Source: Mycolicibacterium sp. S2-37 (GTDB taxonomy: Bacteria > Actinomycetota > Actinomycetes > Mycobacteriales > Mycobacteriaceae). Taken from it: a stretch of 64,000 nt of DNA. This document shows, piece by piece, positions 8,163 to 16,452 of this stretch (within the stretch, counting starts at the first letter, position 1; every line of letters begins with the position of its first letter). A program made the position numbers and the translations under genes. The notes beneath the pieces are model-generated. The model had not been told where the DNA came from and searched no databases. It worked only from the letters and a program-made list of their open reading frames with translations. The DNA lies in assembly GCF_017352375.1 (NCBI RefSeq), contig NZ_JAFEVR010000004.1, positions 248,001-312,000 on the forward strand, written 5' to 3'.

Positions 8163-8858
8163 GTGACATCGATGGACGGCCGCTCGGACCAGGCCTACCG
8201 GCTGATCCGGCGGGCCATCGTCGAGGGCGACTTCGAGCCGGGGTCCCGGCTGGTCGAGCAGCGGATCGGCGAGATGTTCGGCCTCTCCCGTACACCGGTT
8301 CGCGAAGCCCTGCGCGCCCTGGCCGCCGACGGCCTGGTGACCATCGAGCGCAACCGTGGCGCGGTGGTGGCGACGATGTCCGACGACGACATCCGTGATC
8401 TCTACGACCTGCGGGCCCGCCTCGAATCACTGGCCGCCGAGCGTGCCGCGATCCGGATGACCGACGAGGGCATCGCCGAGTTGGACAGGGCCATCGCCGA
8501 GTTCGACGCCGGTATCGAGATGGTCGCCGATCCCGGTGCGCCGCCCGGGGCGGGTCTGCGCCGGATCACGCTCGCCAACAACCAATTCCATCAGGCGATC
8601 GTCTCGGGATCCCAGCACCGGCGGCTCGGTTCCCTGCTGGTCCATGCCGTGGACATCCCGCTCGTCTACCAGGTGTTCCGTCACCAGACCCGCGCACAGA
8701 GCGAACGGTCGAACCTGTTCCACCGTATGGTGCGCGACGCCATCGCCGGCGGCGAACCGGCCCGTGCCGGCGCGCTCATGGTCGAGCACATCCTGCAGGG
8801 CCGCGACGCGCTCCTCAAGTTGCGGGTGGCGCCGGCCAGCAGAACCCACGCGTCGTGA
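8163..8858 (+). CDS. GntR-family transcriptional regulator (FCD type)
   Basis: 231-residue regulator. The winged HTH has IVEGDFEPGSRLVEQRIGEMFGLSRTPVREALRALAADGLVTIERNRGAVV at about residues 17-66, followed by an all-helical FCD ligand domain with metal-ligand-like positions (D/H in NNQFHQAIV, HRMVRDAI, MVEHILQGRD). GTG 8163 is preferred over ATG 8172 because GGAGG at 8153-8157 is 5 nt from it. It ends in a GTGA overlap with the SDR gene. It probably senses an organic acid or CoA-pathway intermediate. Confidence 0.85.
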   Translation: MTSMDGRSDQAYRLIRRAIVEGDFEPGSRLVEQRIGEMFGLSRTPVREALRALAADGLVTIERNRGAVVATMSDDDIRDLYDLRARLESLAAERAAIRMTDEGIAELDRAIAEFDAGIEMVADPGAPPGAGLRRITLANNQFHQAIVSGSQHRRLGSLLVHAVDIPLVYQVFRHQTRAQSERSNLFHRMVRDAIAGGEPARAGALMVEHILQGRDALLKLRVAPASRTHAS

Positions 8859-9643
8859 CCCCCGGCGCGGCACCGACCGGTCCGGTCGCCGACCGGTTCC
8901 GGCTCGACGGGCGGGTGGCGATCGTCACCGGCGCGACCTCGGAACTGGGTCTGGCGATCGCCCGGGCGCTCGGCGCCGCGGGGGCCCGAATCGCCATGGC
9001 AGGGCGCAGATTCGACGCGGTGTCCGCACGGTGCGGACAACTGACCGCCGAGGGGGTCGACGCGGTCGCCGTCGACGTCGACGTCGCCGAACCCGCCCGC
9101 TGCGCGGCCGCGGTCGATCGGGTGGTCGACCACTTCGGGACGGTGGACGTGCTGGTCAACAACGCCGGCGTGGGCACGGCGGCACCGGCCACCCGCGAAG
9201 ACCCCGAGCAGTTCCGCAGGACGGTCGAGGTCAACTTGATGGGCTCCTATTGGATGACGCAGGCGTGCGGCCGGGTGATGGCGCCGGGCTCGGCGGTGGT
9301 GATGATCAGCAGCATCCTCGGGCTGACCACGACGTCCCTGCCGCAGGCCGGCTACGTGTCGAGCAAGGCGGGCGTGCTGGGACTGACCCGCGATCTGGCC
9401 CGGCAGTGGACCGGCCGCAAGGGCATTCGCGTCAACGCCGTCGCCCCGGGCTTCCTGTCCACCGGGCTGACCGAGCTGACACCCGACGGGTTCAACGCCG
9501 ACTTCGTCGGCTCGCGGGTGCCCGCGGGCCGGCTCGGCGAACCCGACGAGGTGGCCGCGGCCGTGCTGTTCCTGGCCAGCCCCGCGGCCTCCTTCGTCTC
9601 CGGCACCGTGCTGGCCGTCGACGGCGGGGCGTTGATCACCTAG
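8855..9643 (+). CDS. Short-chain dehydrogenase/reductase
   Basis: 262-residue classical SDR. The cofactor motif is VTGATSELGLAIARALG (TGxxxxLG), NNAGVG follows, and the catalytic set is Ser in MISSILG and Tyr/Lys in YVSSKAG. The first beta strand ends without an acidic residue (AGRRFD), leaving NAD/NADP preference open. The start is GTG in a GTGA overlap with the GntR gene. Its stop overlaps the stop of the convergent gene within a shared CTAG at 9640-9643. Likely oxidises a hydroxyl intermediate of the block. Confidence 0.88.
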   Translation: MTPGAAPTGPVADRFRLDGRVAIVTGATSELGLAIARALGAAGARIAMAGRRFDAVSARCGQLTAEGVDAVAVDVDVAEPARCAAAVDRVVDHFGTVDVLVNNAGVGTAAPATREDPEQFRRTVEVNLMGSYWMTQACGRVMAPGSAVVMISSILGLTTTSLPQAGYVSSKAGVLGLTRDLARQWTGRKGIRVNAVAPGFLSTGLTELTPDGFNADFVGSRVPAGRLGEPDEVAAAVLFLASPAASFVSGTVLAVDGGALIT

Positions 9644-10548
9644 CCGTGACGGCCGGCGCCCCGGCGGGCGAACAACAACGCCCGCAGGTGCTCGAGCACC
9701 GCTGGGTCGATCAGCTCCCGCTCGTAGAGCACCTCCGGCGGGAAGTACAGCACGATCTCGTCGATCCCGATCTCGCGCCAGCCGGCCACCCAGTCGTCGA
9801 ACGCGCCGACCGACGACCAGATCGGGTCGGGCGTGGTCGCCGGGCTACCGGCGAGGATCTGACGCCGGATGGTCCGCCGATCACGGCCGAGTTCGGCGCA
9901 GAAGTCGTCGAGCACCGCGGACCGCGACCGGGTCACCGACAGCAACTGAGACGACGACAGCCCCCAACCGCCGAACGAGCTCCAGATATCACCGTGCCGG
10001 GCAACCACTTTCAGGCTTTCGCGGCGATGGGCGGCGATGCACAGCGGTGGCCGCGGCAGCTGATGGGGCCGCGGCCGTATACGCATACCGTCAACCCGGT
10101 AATACCGGCCTGCATGGTCGACGGATTCACCTCTGAGCAGTCGGTCGATCACTTCCACCGCCTCGGCGAACCGTCCTGCCCGCTCGGCGAGATCCCACAC
10201 CGGCTCCCCCACCGCGGCATGGTCGGTCGGTGCGTACCCGGCGCCGAGCCCCAGCTGCAGCCGGCCACCCGACATCGCCTCGAGACTCGACGCCTGCCGG
10301 GCCAGCATCACCGGCTGGCGCAGGACAGGATTGGCCACCAGCGGGCCGAGCAGGATCCTGCGCGTGCAGTTGGCCAGGCCGGCCAGCGTGCTGAACGCAT
10401 CGAGCCAGTTCGACCGTGGCGCAGCGGGGTTGACGGCGTGATCGTCGATCCACAGGCTGCGGAAGCCCAGCTGTTCGGCCTGCTCGCACCGGTCCACCAG
10501 GGTGTCCCAGCCGACGTTGGGAAACAGCAGCACCCCGAAGTCGGTCAC
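9640..10548 (-). CDS. LLM-class oxidoreductase, probably F420-dependent
   Basis: 302-residue luciferase-fold protein, shorter than and distinct from the two LimB-like proteins. It starts EVTDFGVLLFPNVGWDTLVDRCEQAEQLGFRSLWIDDH, then has a GRLQLGLGAGYAPTDHAAVG loop, typical of the F420-dependent branch common in actinobacteria. The GTG start overlaps the stop of the upstream LimB-like gene (GTGA), so the two are co-translated. The cofactor assignment is inference. Confidence 0.72.
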   Translation of the reverse strand: MTDFGVLLFPNVGWDTLVDRCEQAEQLGFRSLWIDDHAVNPAAPRSNWLDAFSTLAGLANCTRRILLGPLVANPVLRQPVMLARQASSLEAMSGGRLQLGLGAGYAPTDHAAVGEPVWDLAERAGRFAEAVEVIDRLLRGESVDHAGRYYRVDGMRIRPRPHQLPRPPLCIAAHRRESLKVVARHGDIWSSFGGWGLSSSQLLSVTRSRSAVLDDFCAELGRDRRTIRRQILAGSPATTPDPIWSSVGAFDDWVAGWREIGIDEIVLYFPPEVLYERELIDPAVLEHLRALLFARRGAGRHG

Positions 10549-11732
10549 TTCGTGGCGTGCAACGCTTCGGCTTCCGCGCGCCTGCGGGCGTCGCGCTGGT
10601 CGAGAAACTTCTGGGTCTCCCCGGCAATGGCGCTGTAGATGTTGCCCATCAGTTGCTCGCGGTGGAAGACCGTCCAGTCCCGGCTGCGCTCCAGCGGTTC
10701 GAGCGAATCCTGGAAGTGGGGCATCACGTAGCGGCTGATCAGCTCGTAGGAGCGCAGCGTGGCCTCGCGGTTGGCCCACTCGTGAGCCATCAGCAGGTAG
10801 GTGCCGAAGCCGCCGGACTTCTCGCGCAGCCGGCGCAGCTGCTCGACGGCCATCTCCGGGGTGCCGATGACGCCCACCCCGGTCTCGTTCACCGCGCTGA
10901 CGATGTCCTCACCCGGGTCGAAGTCGCCGAGAATCGGTATGGCGCCCACGTTCTGGAAGTAGTCGACCCACTGGGTGAGGCCCTTCTCCACGTCGCGGCG
11001 GGCCTGCTCCTCGGTCTCGGCGATGTGCATGGGACCGCACAACCGCCAGGTGTCCCGGCTGACCGTATTGCCGTTGGCCTCTGCCGACTCGACCGCTGTG
11101 CGCCAGTTGCGCGCCAGCGCGTCGAACGCCTTGCGCTGAGTGGCGGCGATGGACAGCAGCCCGACGCCGAATCGGCCTGCCGCCACCGGTCCGGAAGGCG
11201 ACGCGGTCACCGCGACGCTGACCTCGATGTTGGGCTTGCTGTAGGGCCGCAGCTGTAACCGGGCGTCCCGCAACGTGAACCAGTCCGTCTCGACGCTCAC
11301 CGGCCCCTCGTCGCGCCACAACCTCATGACCACGTCCAGCGACTCGAGCATCATCTCGCGCTGCCTCGTCGTCTCGATTCCCATCATGTACGCATCGCCG
11401 GGTAGCGCACCGGGGCCGACGCCGACGATGAGGCGGCCCCGGGTGAGGTGATCCAGCTGGACCATGCGGTCGGCGAACATGAACGGGTGGTGGTAGGGCA
11501 GCGACGCCACCCCGGTCCCCAGCCGGATGCGCTTGGTCTTCGCCGCGGCCGTGGCGATCATCAGCTCCGGTGAGGCGATGATCTCGGTGCCCCCGGAGTG
11601 GTGCTCGCCGAACCACGCCTCCTCGAATCCCAGCTCTTCGACCGCCTCGACCAGCTCGATGTCGCGCTCCAGCGCCAGCGTGGGGTTGTCGCCGATCATG
11701 TGGTAGGGCGCGATGAACACTCCAAAACGCAT
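10545..11732 (-). CDS. LimB-like luciferase-family flavin monooxygenase (second copy)
   Basis: 395-residue paralogue of the protein at 4273-5424: MRFGVFIAPYHMIGDN start, GEHHSGG at about residues 42-48, SLPYHHPFMFADR, GRLIVGVGPGALPGDAYMMG. The ATG at 11732 begins the conserved strand; the 12 extra codons upstream lack family sequence and overlap the operator motif. Copy 3 of the shared motif ends 16 nt upstream of the start. It is followed by the smaller LLM gene in a GTGA overlap. Two LimB-type enzymes in one block suggest two oxygenation steps or two substrates. Confidence 0.8.
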   Translation of the reverse strand: MRFGVFIAPYHMIGDNPTLALERDIELVEAVEELGFEEAWFGEHHSGGTEIIASPELMIATAAAKTKRIRLGTGVASLPYHHPFMFADRMVQLDHLTRGRLIVGVGPGALPGDAYMMGIETTRQREMMLESLDVVMRLWRDEGPVSVETDWFTLRDARLQLRPYSKPNIEVSVAVTASPSGPVAAGRFGVGLLSIAATQRKAFDALARNWRTAVESAEANGNTVSRDTWRLCGPMHIAETEEQARRDVEKGLTQWVDYFQNVGAIPILGDFDPGEDIVSAVNETGVGVIGTPEMAVEQLRRLREKSGGFGTYLLMAHEWANREATLRSYELISRYVMPHFQDSLEPLERSRDWTVFHREQLMGNIYSAIAGETQKFLDQRDARRRAEAEALHATK

Positions 11733-11747
11733 ACTCGACAATCTACG

Positions 11748-11761
11748 TCTACGTTCACGTT
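11748..11761. promoter_or_regulatory. Candidate operator, copy 3 of the three-copy motif
   Basis: Core TCTACGTTCACGTT directly upstream of the second LimB-like gene, within the 59-bp gap after the HpaB-like gene. The extended ACGTCTACGTTCACGTTCA (11745-11763) matches copy 2 base for base. It implies a separate, regulated promoter for the two LLM genes, although they lie downstream of other minus-strand genes. Confidence 0.6.
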
Positions 11762-11791
11762 CACACAAGCCGTCGAACGCCTCGCCGCCGG

Positions 11792-13162
11792 CTACAGATC
11801 GGCGGCGCGTCGTGCCAGCTCCTTGGCCCGCTCCATGTCGTAGTGCTTGCGTGTGACGAGCCGCTGGGCGAACAGCCCGCCACCGGATTGCACGTTGGTG
11901 ACCAGATGCCAGCCGCCGTACGAATCGGCGGTGCTGTCGCGGATGGCGTGGAAGAGCTTCGCGCGCACCTCACCGGAGATGCCCGACGCCCCGCGCAGAT
12001 ACTTGCGTACCTGGTCACCGATGTCGGCGTTGTCCAGATCGGCCATCGACGGCGTGGTGATGACGCCGCCGCCGGCGATGTCGTGCAGGTGGCGCACCAT
12101 CAGGTTGAAGTTCGCCGCGCCCAGGTACTTCGTGGCATTGGTGTACAGGTCGTCGGGGTAGTAGTAGCCCTCCGGAGTGGTGTGGGCGTTGCTGATCGCC
12201 GCCTCCATGCCGGCGCGCAGATTCGTGGCGTGGATCATCATCTCGTCGATCTTCTCCCTGATGTGGGAGACCTTCGCGGTGCCGTTGGCTTCGGCGATGA
12301 GCTGCGCCAGCCCCACCATCTCGTCGGCCTGTTCGACCATGACGGCGGTGCCGCCCAGGCGTTCCCACAGACCGAGGGAGTGCGCGAACACCCCTGCCCG
12401 CGACGCGACACCGTCGAGGAACACGTGCTCGGACGGCACGAAGACATCGTCGAAGATCACGAAGCCGTCGGGCATGCTGCGCCGCGAGCTCACCGGGTGG
12501 TCGCGTTCGTCGCCGCCGCGCGCGGCGACCGTGCGGCTGACGATGTGCACGCCGGGCGCGTTGACGGGCACGGCGCAGGCGATCGCGTAGTCCTCCTCCC
12601 CCGGTTTCATCGACTTGGTCGGCATCACCATCAGGTGATGCGCGAACGGCGCGGCGCTGATGTGCAGTTTCGCGCCTCGGATCACCACACCGTCGTCACG
12701 ACGTTCCACCACCCGCACGTACTGGTCCGGATCATCCTGTCCCGCAGGCGGTTTGCTACGGTCACCCTTGGAGTCGGTGATGCATTCGGCGATGCGAATG
12801 TCCTCGCGGCGCGCGGCCGCGACATAGTCATTGATCCGCTGGACGAAGTGGGGGTGCTCGTCGGCCAGCCGGACCGCGGCGACCACGAGCGTCATCAGCG
12901 ACTGGTAGGTGACGTTGAGCAGCAGGTCCATCTCGGTCAGGATCGGCACCCGCCTGCGCAGTTCGTCCACACTGCGCGGCGCTTCGACCAGCGGGTTCAC
13001 CGCCCCCGCCTCCGACGAGTAGTACTCGTCGTACCCGGCGGCCACCGCCTCGAGCGCCGGCGCCAGCAGGGGGTCGGTGTCCATGTCGGCGACGAGTTTG
13101 CCGTCCTGGTAGATCCGCCGCCCGTCCCGCAGGGAGTCCTTGTACTGCTCGCCGGTCATCAT
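11792..13162 (-). CDS. 4-hydroxyphenylacetate 3-hydroxylase / 4-hydroxybutyryl-CoA dehydratase family protein
   Basis: 456-residue acyl-CoA-dehydrogenase-fold flavoprotein of the HpaB/AbfD family. TDSKGDRSKPP followed by DPDQYVRVVERRDDGVVIRGAKLH resembles the AbfD side, as does LHDIAGGGVITTPS near residue 385. However, the protein has only two cysteines (127 and 196), fewer than the three that ligate the [4Fe-4S] cluster of AbfD. A radical dehydratase is therefore unlikely, and a flavin-only hydroxylase or isomerase is more plausible. Two adjacent ATGs (13162, 13159) are possible starts. It lies 28 nt after a crotonase, in the acyl-CoA dehydrogenase operon. Confidence 0.78.
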   Translation of the reverse strand: MMTGEQYKDSLRDGRRIYQDGKLVADMDTDPLLAPALEAVAAGYDEYYSSEAGAVNPLVEAPRSVDELRRRVPILTEMDLLLNVTYQSLMTLVVAAVRLADEHPHFVQRINDYVAAARREDIRIAECITDSKGDRSKPPAGQDDPDQYVRVVERRDDGVVIRGAKLHISAAPFAHHLMVMPTKSMKPGEEDYAIACAVPVNAPGVHIVSRTVAARGGDERDHPVSSRRSMPDGFVIFDDVFVPSEHVFLDGVASRAGVFAHSLGLWERLGGTAVMVEQADEMVGLAQLIAEANGTAKVSHIREKIDEMMIHATNLRAGMEAAISNAHTTPEGYYYPDDLYTNATKYLGAANFNLMVRHLHDIAGGGVITTPSMADLDNADIGDQVRKYLRGASGISGEVRAKLFHAIRDSTADSYGGWHLVTNVQSGGGLFAQRLVTRKHYDMERAKELARRAADL

Positions 13163-13190
13163 GGTGTTTTCCGTTGCCTCTCAGTCGGGT

Positions 13191-14006
13191 TCACGAGTTG
13201 GTGAACGACGGCGGCCTGCGCTCCAGGAACGCGGTGACCGCTTCGTCGTGGTCGTGGGTGAGGGTGGTGACGACCTGGCTGCGGTTCTCCAGGTCCAGGC
13301 CCGCCCGCAGGCTGGTGACCTCGAGCTGGGACCACATCACCTCCTTGGTCATCCACAGCCCCATCGGGCTGTGCGCCGCGATCTGGCCCGCCAGCTCGAG
13401 CGCGCTGCTGAGCAGGTCGCCGGCGGGGACGACCCGGTTGACCAGCCCGATGTCGAGCGCTTCGGCCGCCGGTACCGGCCTGCCGGTGAGCATGATCTCG
13501 AAGGCCTTTGTGGCCCCGATGATCCGGGGTAGCAGCCAACTGACCCCGATGTCGGTGCCGCCGAGGCCGAGGGCGATGAACGCCGAGTGGAAGGACGCGG
13601 TGTCGGCAACGACGCGCAGGTCGCAGGCGAGCGCGAGGCCCATGCCGCCACCGGCTGCGGCTCCGTTGACCGCCGCGATGACCGGCTGGCGCAGCGCGCG
13701 CAGCTCGGTCACCAGGTCGGCGATCGCCTGCTGCAGTTCCATCCGTCGCGCCGGGCTGCGGTTGGCCGGGTCGGCGATTCGCCGCGCGTAATAGTGCACG
13801 TCGAGGCCAGCGCAGAAGGCGCGCCCGGCGCCGGTGAGCACCACGACGCGGTACCGGTCGTCGTCGCGCAGCGTGGCCAGCTCGGCTCGCAGCTGCGCGA
13901 TCAGTGCGCCGTCGAGGGCGTTGAGCGCTGTGGGCCGCCGCAACGTCACCAGCGCCACGCCGTCGGCGGCGCCGGTCACCGTGACCACCGGTGGGCCGTC
14001 GGTCAC
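13191..14006 (-). CDS. Enoyl-CoA hydratase/isomerase-family protein
   Basis: 271-residue crotonase. Oxyanion-hole segments are GAGRAFCAGLDVHYYARR and NGAAAGGGMGLALACDLRVV. The second catalytic glutamate position is kept (ATKAFEIMLTG), while the first falls in SAFIALGLGGTDIG and is not Glu. The GTG start overlaps the acyl-CoA dehydrogenase stop (GTGA), so it is the second gene of that operon. Together they suggest a beta-oxidation-like pair acting on a CoA thioester. Confidence 0.85.
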   Translation of the reverse strand: MTDGPPVVTVTGAADGVALVTLRRPTALNALDGALIAQLRAELATLRDDDRYRVVVLTGAGRAFCAGLDVHYYARRIADPANRSPARRMELQQAIADLVTELRALRQPVIAAVNGAAAGGGMGLALACDLRVVADTASFHSAFIALGLGGTDIGVSWLLPRIIGATKAFEIMLTGRPVPAAEALDIGLVNRVVPAGDLLSSALELAGQIAAHSPMGLWMTKEVMWSQLEVTSLRAGLDLENRSQVVTTLTHDHDEAVTAFLERRPPSFTNS

Positions 14007-16315
14007 CGGTTCGACCGCTGGTTGAAGGGCCTGCCGCGGTCGGGGTCGACGTCGCGGGGCAGTCCCAGCACCCGCTCGGCGATGATGTTGCGCTGGATCT
14101 CCGACGTGCCGCCCGCGATGCAGTATTTCTTCATCTCCAGGAACGAGCGCGTGCCTGCGGGCATCGGCTCGTCCTCGGGCCAGCCCAGCGTGACGGCGGG
14201 CGCCAGGTCGACCCGGATCCGGCCCACCCGCTCATGCAGGTCGGCGCTGACCAGTTTGCGGATCGAGTCGATCGCGCCGGGATTGCGGTCCGGGGTCGCG
14301 CTGGACCGCATGCTCGCTGTCTGCAGTGCGCGCTCGTCGACGAGCACGTGTGTCAGCCGGTCTCTGATCGCCGCGTCCTCCCAAGCGCCGCTCGCGACGG
14401 CCTCGGCGATCAGTCGGTCGGCAACCCCGGGCCCCACGACGGGTGGGCCGGTCAGGCTGTTGCGCTCCTGGGCCAGCGTGCTGATGGCGACTTTCCAGCC
14501 GGCGTTGAGCGGCCCCAGCCGGGCGCTGTCGGGCACCAGGACGTCGGTGAGGAACACCTCGTTGAACTCGGCGTCGCCGGTCATCTGCCGCAGCGGCCGC
14601 ACCTCGACTCCCGGCGTGCGCATGTCGAGCAGGAAGTAGCTGATGCCCTCGTGCTTGGGCAGCGTGGGGTCGGTGCGCGCCATCAGCAGTCCGTAGTCGG
14701 CGGTGTCGGCGAAGGAGCTCCAGATCTTCTGCCCGTTGACCAGCCAGCCGCCGTCTGTCGCCACCGCAGAGGTGCCCAGCGACGCGAGGTCCGACCCGGC
14801 TCCGGGTTCGCTGAACAGCTGGCACCACCGGTGTTCGCCGAGCGCCAGCGGGAGCAGATACTCGGCCCGCTGGTCGTCGGTGCCCCACTGCAGGATCGTC
14901 GGCCCGGCGAGCCAGACGCCGACGAAGTCCTCCTCGGGCCGGTCGACGCCGCGCCGCCGGAGTTCCTCGACCACGACGCCACCGTCCTCACGGTTGAGGC
15001 CGCGACCGCCGTGGGCGGCGGGCCAGGTCGGGGTCGCCCAGCCTGCGGCGCCGAGGCGGCGGAACCAGTCCTCCCGGACCCGGGAGTACTTGCGTCCCGG
15101 GGCAGGGACGCCGGTGTCGGTGCGGACCTCCTCGGTCAGATGCTCGGCCAGCCAGGCGTCGAGCTCGGCGAGCACCGCGCCGGCCTGCGGGGGCGGGGCG
15201 GGTTCGGCGGCGGCGTTCGGTGCAGGCGTGTCGGCGACGATGGCGCCGAGACGGTCGCGATGCGCCGACGGTGTGTCGGCCAGATGCTGGTCGGCTTTGG
15301 CCCGCCGCAGATAGAGGTGGGCGACATGCTCCCAGGTGTAGCCGATGCCGCCGTGCAGCTGGATCATCTCCGCCGCATTCTGAAGTGCGGCGTCACCGCA
15401 CTTCGCCGCGGCGACCGCGACGGCGACCTCGTCGGCGTGGCCCCGGTCGAGCTGCCGGATGGCGTACCAGGCGCTGCTGGTCGCGAGCTCGGCGGCGACC
15501 GCGGCGTCGGCCAGCCGGTGTTTGAGCGCCTGGAACGCACCGATCGGCCGGCCGAACTGCCTGCGGTTCATGAGGTACTGCCGGGTGATCTCGACGCAGC
15601 GCTCGGCGATGGCGGCCTGCTCGGCTGCCAGCAGCGCGGTGGCGCGCATTCGGACCAGCCGCAGGGAGCGCGGCGCGTCCCCCGGCGCGCCGATCATCCG
15701 TGCCGGGGTGCCTGCCAGTCCGACGTCGGCCAGGGAACGGGTCGGGTCCAGTGTGGTCAATCGCCGCCGTGCGGCAGCCGTTTGGCCGTCGACGACGAAG
15801 ATCGTTGCACCGTCCGGGGTTTCGGCTTCACACAGCAGCAGATCGGCATCGGCGCCGTCGGGCACGTGGGAGAGGTGGCCGGTGAGTGTCCAGCCGTCGC
15901 CGCTGCGATCGGCGTGGACGCGCCCGGACGCGAGGGTGGCGGTGCGTTCGCCCGCGGCGATGCCCGGAAGCAGCGCGGCGCACGCGCCGTCGTCACCGGC
16001 GGCGATGATCGCCTCCGCGGCCAGGCAGATGGAGGCGAAGAACGGGGCCGGCACCAGCTCGCGGGCCAGTTCCTCGCACACGACGGCCAGCTCGGCCAGT
16101 CCCGCACCGCCGCCGCCGTACTGCTCGGGCAGCGCGATCCCCAGCAATCCCAGTTCGGCCAGGATCGGCCACCCGGACTGACGGGACGGCGCCGGCTCAA
16201 CTGATCGCAGCTCGGACAGCGACAGTTCCTTGGCGACCAGGCCGGCGACCATCGCCCGGAGGTCATCGAGCTCGGTGGCCGAATCGGGTGCCGTTGATCT
16301 GACCGGTGTTGCCAT
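14003..16315 (-). CDS. Fused two-domain acyl-CoA dehydrogenase
   Basis: 770-residue protein with two acyl-CoA dehydrogenase modules. The first (about residues 15-360) ends with QFGRPIGAFQALKHRLAD and IQLHGGIGYTWEH. After an Ala/Pro linker, the second (about 395-765) has QLFSEPGAGSDLASL, NGQKIWSS and a terminal GGTSEIQRNIIAERVLGLP. The usual catalytic Glu before GT is Gly here. This matches the long mycobacterial FadE proteins that fuse the two subunits of alpha2beta2 enzymes. ATG 16315 is chosen because it abuts a strong promoter; the longer frame to 16357 runs through the promoter. Confidence 0.85.
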   Translation of the reverse strand: MATPVRSTAPDSATELDDLRAMVAGLVAKELSLSELRSVEPAPSRQSGWPILAELGLLGIALPEQYGGGGAGLAELAVVCEELARELVPAPFFASICLAAEAIIAAGDDGACAALLPGIAAGERTATLASGRVHADRSGDGWTLTGHLSHVPDGADADLLLCEAETPDGATIFVVDGQTAAARRRLTTLDPTRSLADVGLAGTPARMIGAPGDAPRSLRLVRMRATALLAAEQAAIAERCVEITRQYLMNRRQFGRPIGAFQALKHRLADAAVAAELATSSAWYAIRQLDRGHADEVAVAVAAAKCGDAALQNAAEMIQLHGGIGYTWEHVAHLYLRRAKADQHLADTPSAHRDRLGAIVADTPAPNAAAEPAPPPQAGAVLAELDAWLAEHLTEEVRTDTGVPAPGRKYSRVREDWFRRLGAAGWATPTWPAAHGGRGLNREDGGVVVEELRRRGVDRPEEDFVGVWLAGPTILQWGTDDQRAEYLLPLALGEHRWCQLFSEPGAGSDLASLGTSAVATDGGWLVNGQKIWSSFADTADYGLLMARTDPTLPKHEGISYFLLDMRTPGVEVRPLRQMTGDAEFNEVFLTDVLVPDSARLGPLNAGWKVAISTLAQERNSLTGPPVVGPGVADRLIAEAVASGAWEDAAIRDRLTHVLVDERALQTASMRSSATPDRNPGAIDSIRKLVSADLHERVGRIRVDLAPAVTLGWPEDEPMPAGTRSFLEMKKYCIAGGTSEIQRNIIAERVLGLPRDVDPDRGRPFNQRSNR

Positions 16316-16322
16316 TTTGTAT

Positions 16323-16351
16323 ACATTAGGTCGGTATTGACAGCTGTCAAT
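16323..16351 (-). promoter_or_regulatory. Promoter with overlapping palindromic operator, predicted leaderless
   Basis: On the minus strand TTGACA (16350-16345) and TAATGT (16328-16323) are separated by 16 nt, a near-ideal SigA promoter. Only 7 nt separate the -10 from the ATG at 16315, so the mRNA should start at or within a base of the start codon. The -35 lies inside a perfect 16-bp palindrome, ATTGACAGCTGTCAAT (16336-16351), a likely repressor site for the acyl-CoA dehydrogenase operon. Confidence 0.65.
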
Positions 16352-16452
16352 GCCCATTTCATCGACCTACGCGGACGCTGGTATGCAATCTGCCATGGCG
16401 GCGATCGCTGCCACCACGGCGCGCATAATTCCGGCATGAACCCGGTGCGCTC

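Noticed and set aside
11843..13204. 453-codon plus-strand frame opposite the HpaB/AbfD-like gene
   Set aside because: His/Arg/Val-rich shadow sequence without a domain; the minus strand has clear family motifs.
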